A stretch of DNA of 64,000 nt from Rhizobium leguminosarum (GTDB lineage: Bacteria > Pseudomonadota > Alphaproteobacteria > Rhizobiales > Rhizobiaceae), in the NCBI RefSeq assembly GCF_001679785.1, contig NZ_CP016290.1, positions 124,001 to 188,000 of the forward strand, in the 5' to 3' direction. The notes beneath the pieces are model-generated. The model saw only the letters and a program-made list of their open reading frames with translations, was not told where the DNA came from and searched no databases. Of this stretch, positions 61,516-64,000 are shown piece after piece. The position numbers and the translations under genes are program-made. Every line of letters starts with the position of its first letter. Position 1 is the first letter of the stretch.

Positions 61516-61822
61516 TCCTCCTGGAGTTGCCAGCCCGCTTTCGGCTTGGGCCATCCCTTCTTTGCTGCCCGGAGATCCGCCTCCATTTCGGCCTTCCCCT
61601 TCGCTGCCGTAGGGCCAATTGCCCAGACTGTGATCCGCATGCGGCCCGCCCTGAAGACGAAGCGGCGTTCGGTGGCGTTCTTGCGGCGCTATATCCTGCG
61701 CGAAAGCACGCGCGTGCAGCCGACGGGGTAACGCTGTCTCGGAAAGACGATGGTTGCGACCGCCACCAGTCGTTAAATGCCACTTCGAAGGCGACGGTTT
61801 TGGGTTGCTCATGGTCAAGCAT
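61416..61822 (-). CDS. hypothetical rhizobial plasmid protein
   Basis: The frame from ATG 61822 reads MLDHEQPKTVAFEVAFNDWW, SFRDSVTPSAARACFRAGYS, a plausible globular start. The second half is basic and low in complexity and overlaps the small gene in another frame, so a frameshift is possible near 61650. The function is unknown. Confidence 0.4.
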
Positions 61823-62039
61823 ATCAATCTCGCTCGTATCTCGGCCGCCACGCGCGCGTGACGCCACGGCCCGTGGCGCCTTCGTCAATACTCGCAGCTA
61901 GCGAAGGTAGCGATTGCAGCATCGATGCCAGCGCAGATTGCACATCGCCTTTGTAATAAGCAAGAGCCTCTGCAATTTCCTCATCGCCACAGCTCCGCCA
62001 ATGGCGCGTATCCGTGCGCGAAGTCTTCGGTTTTCAGAT

Positions 62040-62985
62040 TGGCCGCGACGCCGACCTGCGGCTTTTCCGCCTATCGCTGGATCCGTGACGAGTTGGTCGG
62101 GCACGGGGTGCCGGCGGCGGAAATTGCCTTCATGCAGGATTACAAGAAGACCGAGGCCAAGCAGCGGCTGTTCGCCAACGTGCGCGCCGGGAAGGTCCGG
62201 GTCCTGCTTGGTTCGTCCGAGACCATGGCACCGGCGTCAATGCGCAGCTTCGCCTTAAGGTAATGCATCATCTCGACGTGCCGTGGCTGCCATCACACAT
62301 CGAACAGCGCGAGGGCCGGATCATGCGTCAGGGCAACCAGCATGATGAGGTCGATATCTTTGCCTATGCCACGCAAGGATCCTTGGATGCGTCGATGTGG
62401 CAGAACAATGAGCGCAAGGCGCGCTTCATTGCAGCGGCGCTCTCCGGCGACACGTCTATCCGCCGGCTCGAAGATCTCGGTGAGGGTGCGGCCAACCAGT
62501 TCGCGATGGCGAAAGCCATTGCGAGCGGTGACGAGCGGCTGATGCAGAAGGCCGGGCTTGAAGCCGATATTGCCCTCGAAAGGCTGCGGGCCGCGCACGA
62601 CGACGACCTCTTCGCGGTTCGCCGACAGATACCAGACGCTGAACGCGATATCGAAACGTCGACCCGGCGCATCAGCGACATTGGCGAGGACATTGCCCGT
62701 CTCGTGCCGACTGCAGGCGATGCATTTTCGATGGCCGTGCTCGATGCCGTCGAGAGGGATCACAAAACCGCCGGCCGTACCTGATGAAGGAAATCCTCAA
62801 CCTCGTCCAACTGCAGCAGGAGGACGAGATCGAACCCACCGATGCGCGCGAGCGGGATCTTAACGAGGGTGAACGGTTCGGACGTGGCGACCGCTATCAC
62901 TATACGAACCGTGCTCCAGCCCACCGGCACCGATTACGAAATCGATCTTGCCGTCACCGTCACTCCCCTCGGTGCCGTATTGCTC
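62040..62985 (+). pseudogene. C-terminal part of a giant plasmid helicase/methylase, frameshifted
   Basis: The frames give AYRWIRDELVGHGVPAAEIA, FMQDYKKTEAKQRLFANVRA, LLGSSETM, then after loss of one G in ATGGGCACC-type sequence, HHLDVPWLPSHIEQREGRIM and RQGNQHDEVDIFAYATQG. This is helicase motifs V-VI of the very large SNF2-type helicase/methyltransferase common on rhizobial plasmids. Further frameshifts follow VERDHKTAGRT; the end (TGTDYEIDLAVTVTPLGAV) is in a third frame. The N-terminal about 1000 residues are absent. An IS21 element borders the 3' side. Confidence 0.8.
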
Positions 62986-62993
62986 AACCTGCG

Positions 62994-63095
62994 TGTTTCA
63001 CTAATTTCGGGACAGCGATTCCGGTAATTCGCGGACAGCGATTTCAGTAAATACGGGACAGCGATTCCGCTAATTCCGGGACAGTCTCGGACGTG
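62994..63095 (+). repeat. IS21-type left end with four 23-bp repeats
   Basis: GACAG recurs at 63011, 63034, 63057 and 63080, three times within CGGGACAGCGATT or CGGACAGCGATT. IS21 elements carry several transposase-binding repeats in each end. Confidence 0.75.
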
Positions 63096-63162
63096 GATTT
63101 AAGGTCGATTTTCGCAAGCGCCGTTCTGGCAGATTGCCTCCTCATCATCGGTTGAGAGGGGC

Positions 63163-64000
63163 CATGCCAAGACGGAAGCAAGCGAGACGAACGACAGTGA
63201 AAGACATTCGATCGATACTGCGACTGACGCACGAGCAGGGCCTTTCGGTTCGCGCCGTTTCGGAACGCCTGAAGATCAGCAAAACCTCTGTGGCGACGTA
63301 TCTGTTGCGAGCGAGGGAGACCGGACTTTCGGTCTGGCCGTTGCCTGCGGGCCTGGACGATGATGCCGCGCTGGAGCGACATCTTTTCCGGCGCGTTGGC
63401 CGGCCGCCACAGGACTTGGTCGAGCCGGATTGGCGGTCCGTTTCCGCCGAGCTGAAGCGCAAGGGTGTAACGCTGACGCTGCTCTGGCAGGAATACAGGG
63501 CGAGCCATCCCGACGGCTACGGCTACACATGGTTTTGCGACCGTTTTGCCGTCTTCGAACGCCGCGCTCACGCGACGTTCCGCAACCGTCATGAGGCGGG
63601 CGCGGTGATGCAGACGGATTATGCCGGCCACACCATCCCCATCATCGACCCTTCGACCGGCGTCATCCATTCGGCACAAATCTTTGTGGCGATGCTTCCC
63701 GCCTCGTCGTTGACATTCGCCTGTGCCAGCTTCAGCCAGAAACTGCCGGACTGGATCGAGGGCCAGGAACGCGCGCTGAGCTTCTTCGGCGGCGTCACGA
63801 AGGCGATCGTGTGCGACAACCTGAAGGCAGGCGTCGCCAAGGCGCTGTGGTTCGAGCCGACGCTCAACGCCACCTTCGCTGCTATGGCCGAACATTACGA
63901 TACGACCATCCTGCCGACCAGAAGCCGCAAGCCGCGTGACAAAGCCAAGGTCGAAGGTGCAGTGCTGATCGTCGAGCGCTGGATATTGGCTCGCCTCAGA
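63163..64000 (+). CDS. istA: IS21-family transposase IstA, leaves the window
   Basis: The visible 279 residues include the N-terminal HTH (LTHEQGLSVRAVSERLKISK) and the rve DDE core start AVMQTDYAGHTIPII (D) and AIVCDNLKAGVAKA (D), followed by SRKPRDKAKVEGAVLIVERW with the Glu. It starts at ATG 63163. The IstB ATPase gene should follow outside the window. Confidence 0.9.

Overview
The window looks like part of a rhizobial accessory or symbiosis plasmid. The evidence is a RepA-type partition/replication protein, rhizobial TraB and TraH conjugation genes, a 5' relic of nifH with a NifA/sigma-54 type promoter, a second copy of that promoter in front of a secreted-protein gene, an alpha-r14-type small RNA and many IS families common in Rhizobium/Sinorhizobium. 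About half of the sequence is insertion sequences or pieces of them, and many genes are cut, frameshifted or fused to foreign DNA.

Layout. 0-5 kb: start of an AAA+ ATPase leaving the window, a repA relic, an IS256 element and an IS5 element that cut an XRE regulator. 5-10.2 kb: hemN, a redoxin relic, an orphan RepA-like gene with a degenerate P-loop, and a secreted haem-binding protein. 10.2-16.3 kb: IS110 relic, a three-recombinase (RIT) element inside an IS66 relic, a DUF5372-type/small-ORF/serine-recombinase cassette and an IS6 element. 16.4-18.9 kb: decayed GMC oxidoreductase, VioB-like ferritin protein and dehydrogenase small subunit. 18.9-24.6 kb: a fused FAD monooxygenase/CoA ligase divergent from a cut thioesterase, the nifH relic, a second IS6 element, an NRPS tail and a TlpA-like redoxin. 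24.7-30 kb: an rve-type IS and a Rieske oxygenase / GntR / PDR reductase operon. 30-38 kb: IS debris, alpha-r14-type sRNA, cspA, a small gene behind a sigma-54-like site, an NRPS formyltransferase fragment and trxA. 37.8-40.8 kb: traB (3' part), traH, a seven-fold 24-bp repeat array and a Fic enzyme. 41-49.7 kb: nested IS6-family copies around an outer-membrane protein and pieces of a Ter-associated biosynthetic module (two PRTases, a CitE-like lyase). 49.8-56.6 kb: a defence-like island with a ubiquitin-like operon (small basic protein, Ubl, E1-like, DUF6527), divergent XRE and ImmA/IrrE genes over palindromic operators, then a damaged Gabija pair. 56.6-64 kb: IS5, a phosphopantetheinyl transferase, more IS6, the NifA-type promoter with its secreted protein, a broken plasmid helicase and the start of an IS21 element.

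How the pieces relate. The best intact systems are the ubiquitin-like operon with its own repressor/protease pair, the Rieske oxygenase operon with a palindromic GntR site, the salicylyl-CoA-type fusion enzyme, and the Fic gene behind its repeat array. NRPS pieces at 23, 36 and (PPTase) 58 kb are probably scattered remains of peptide biosynthesis. Functional statements rest on motifs visible in the translations and on family knowledge; no database search was run.
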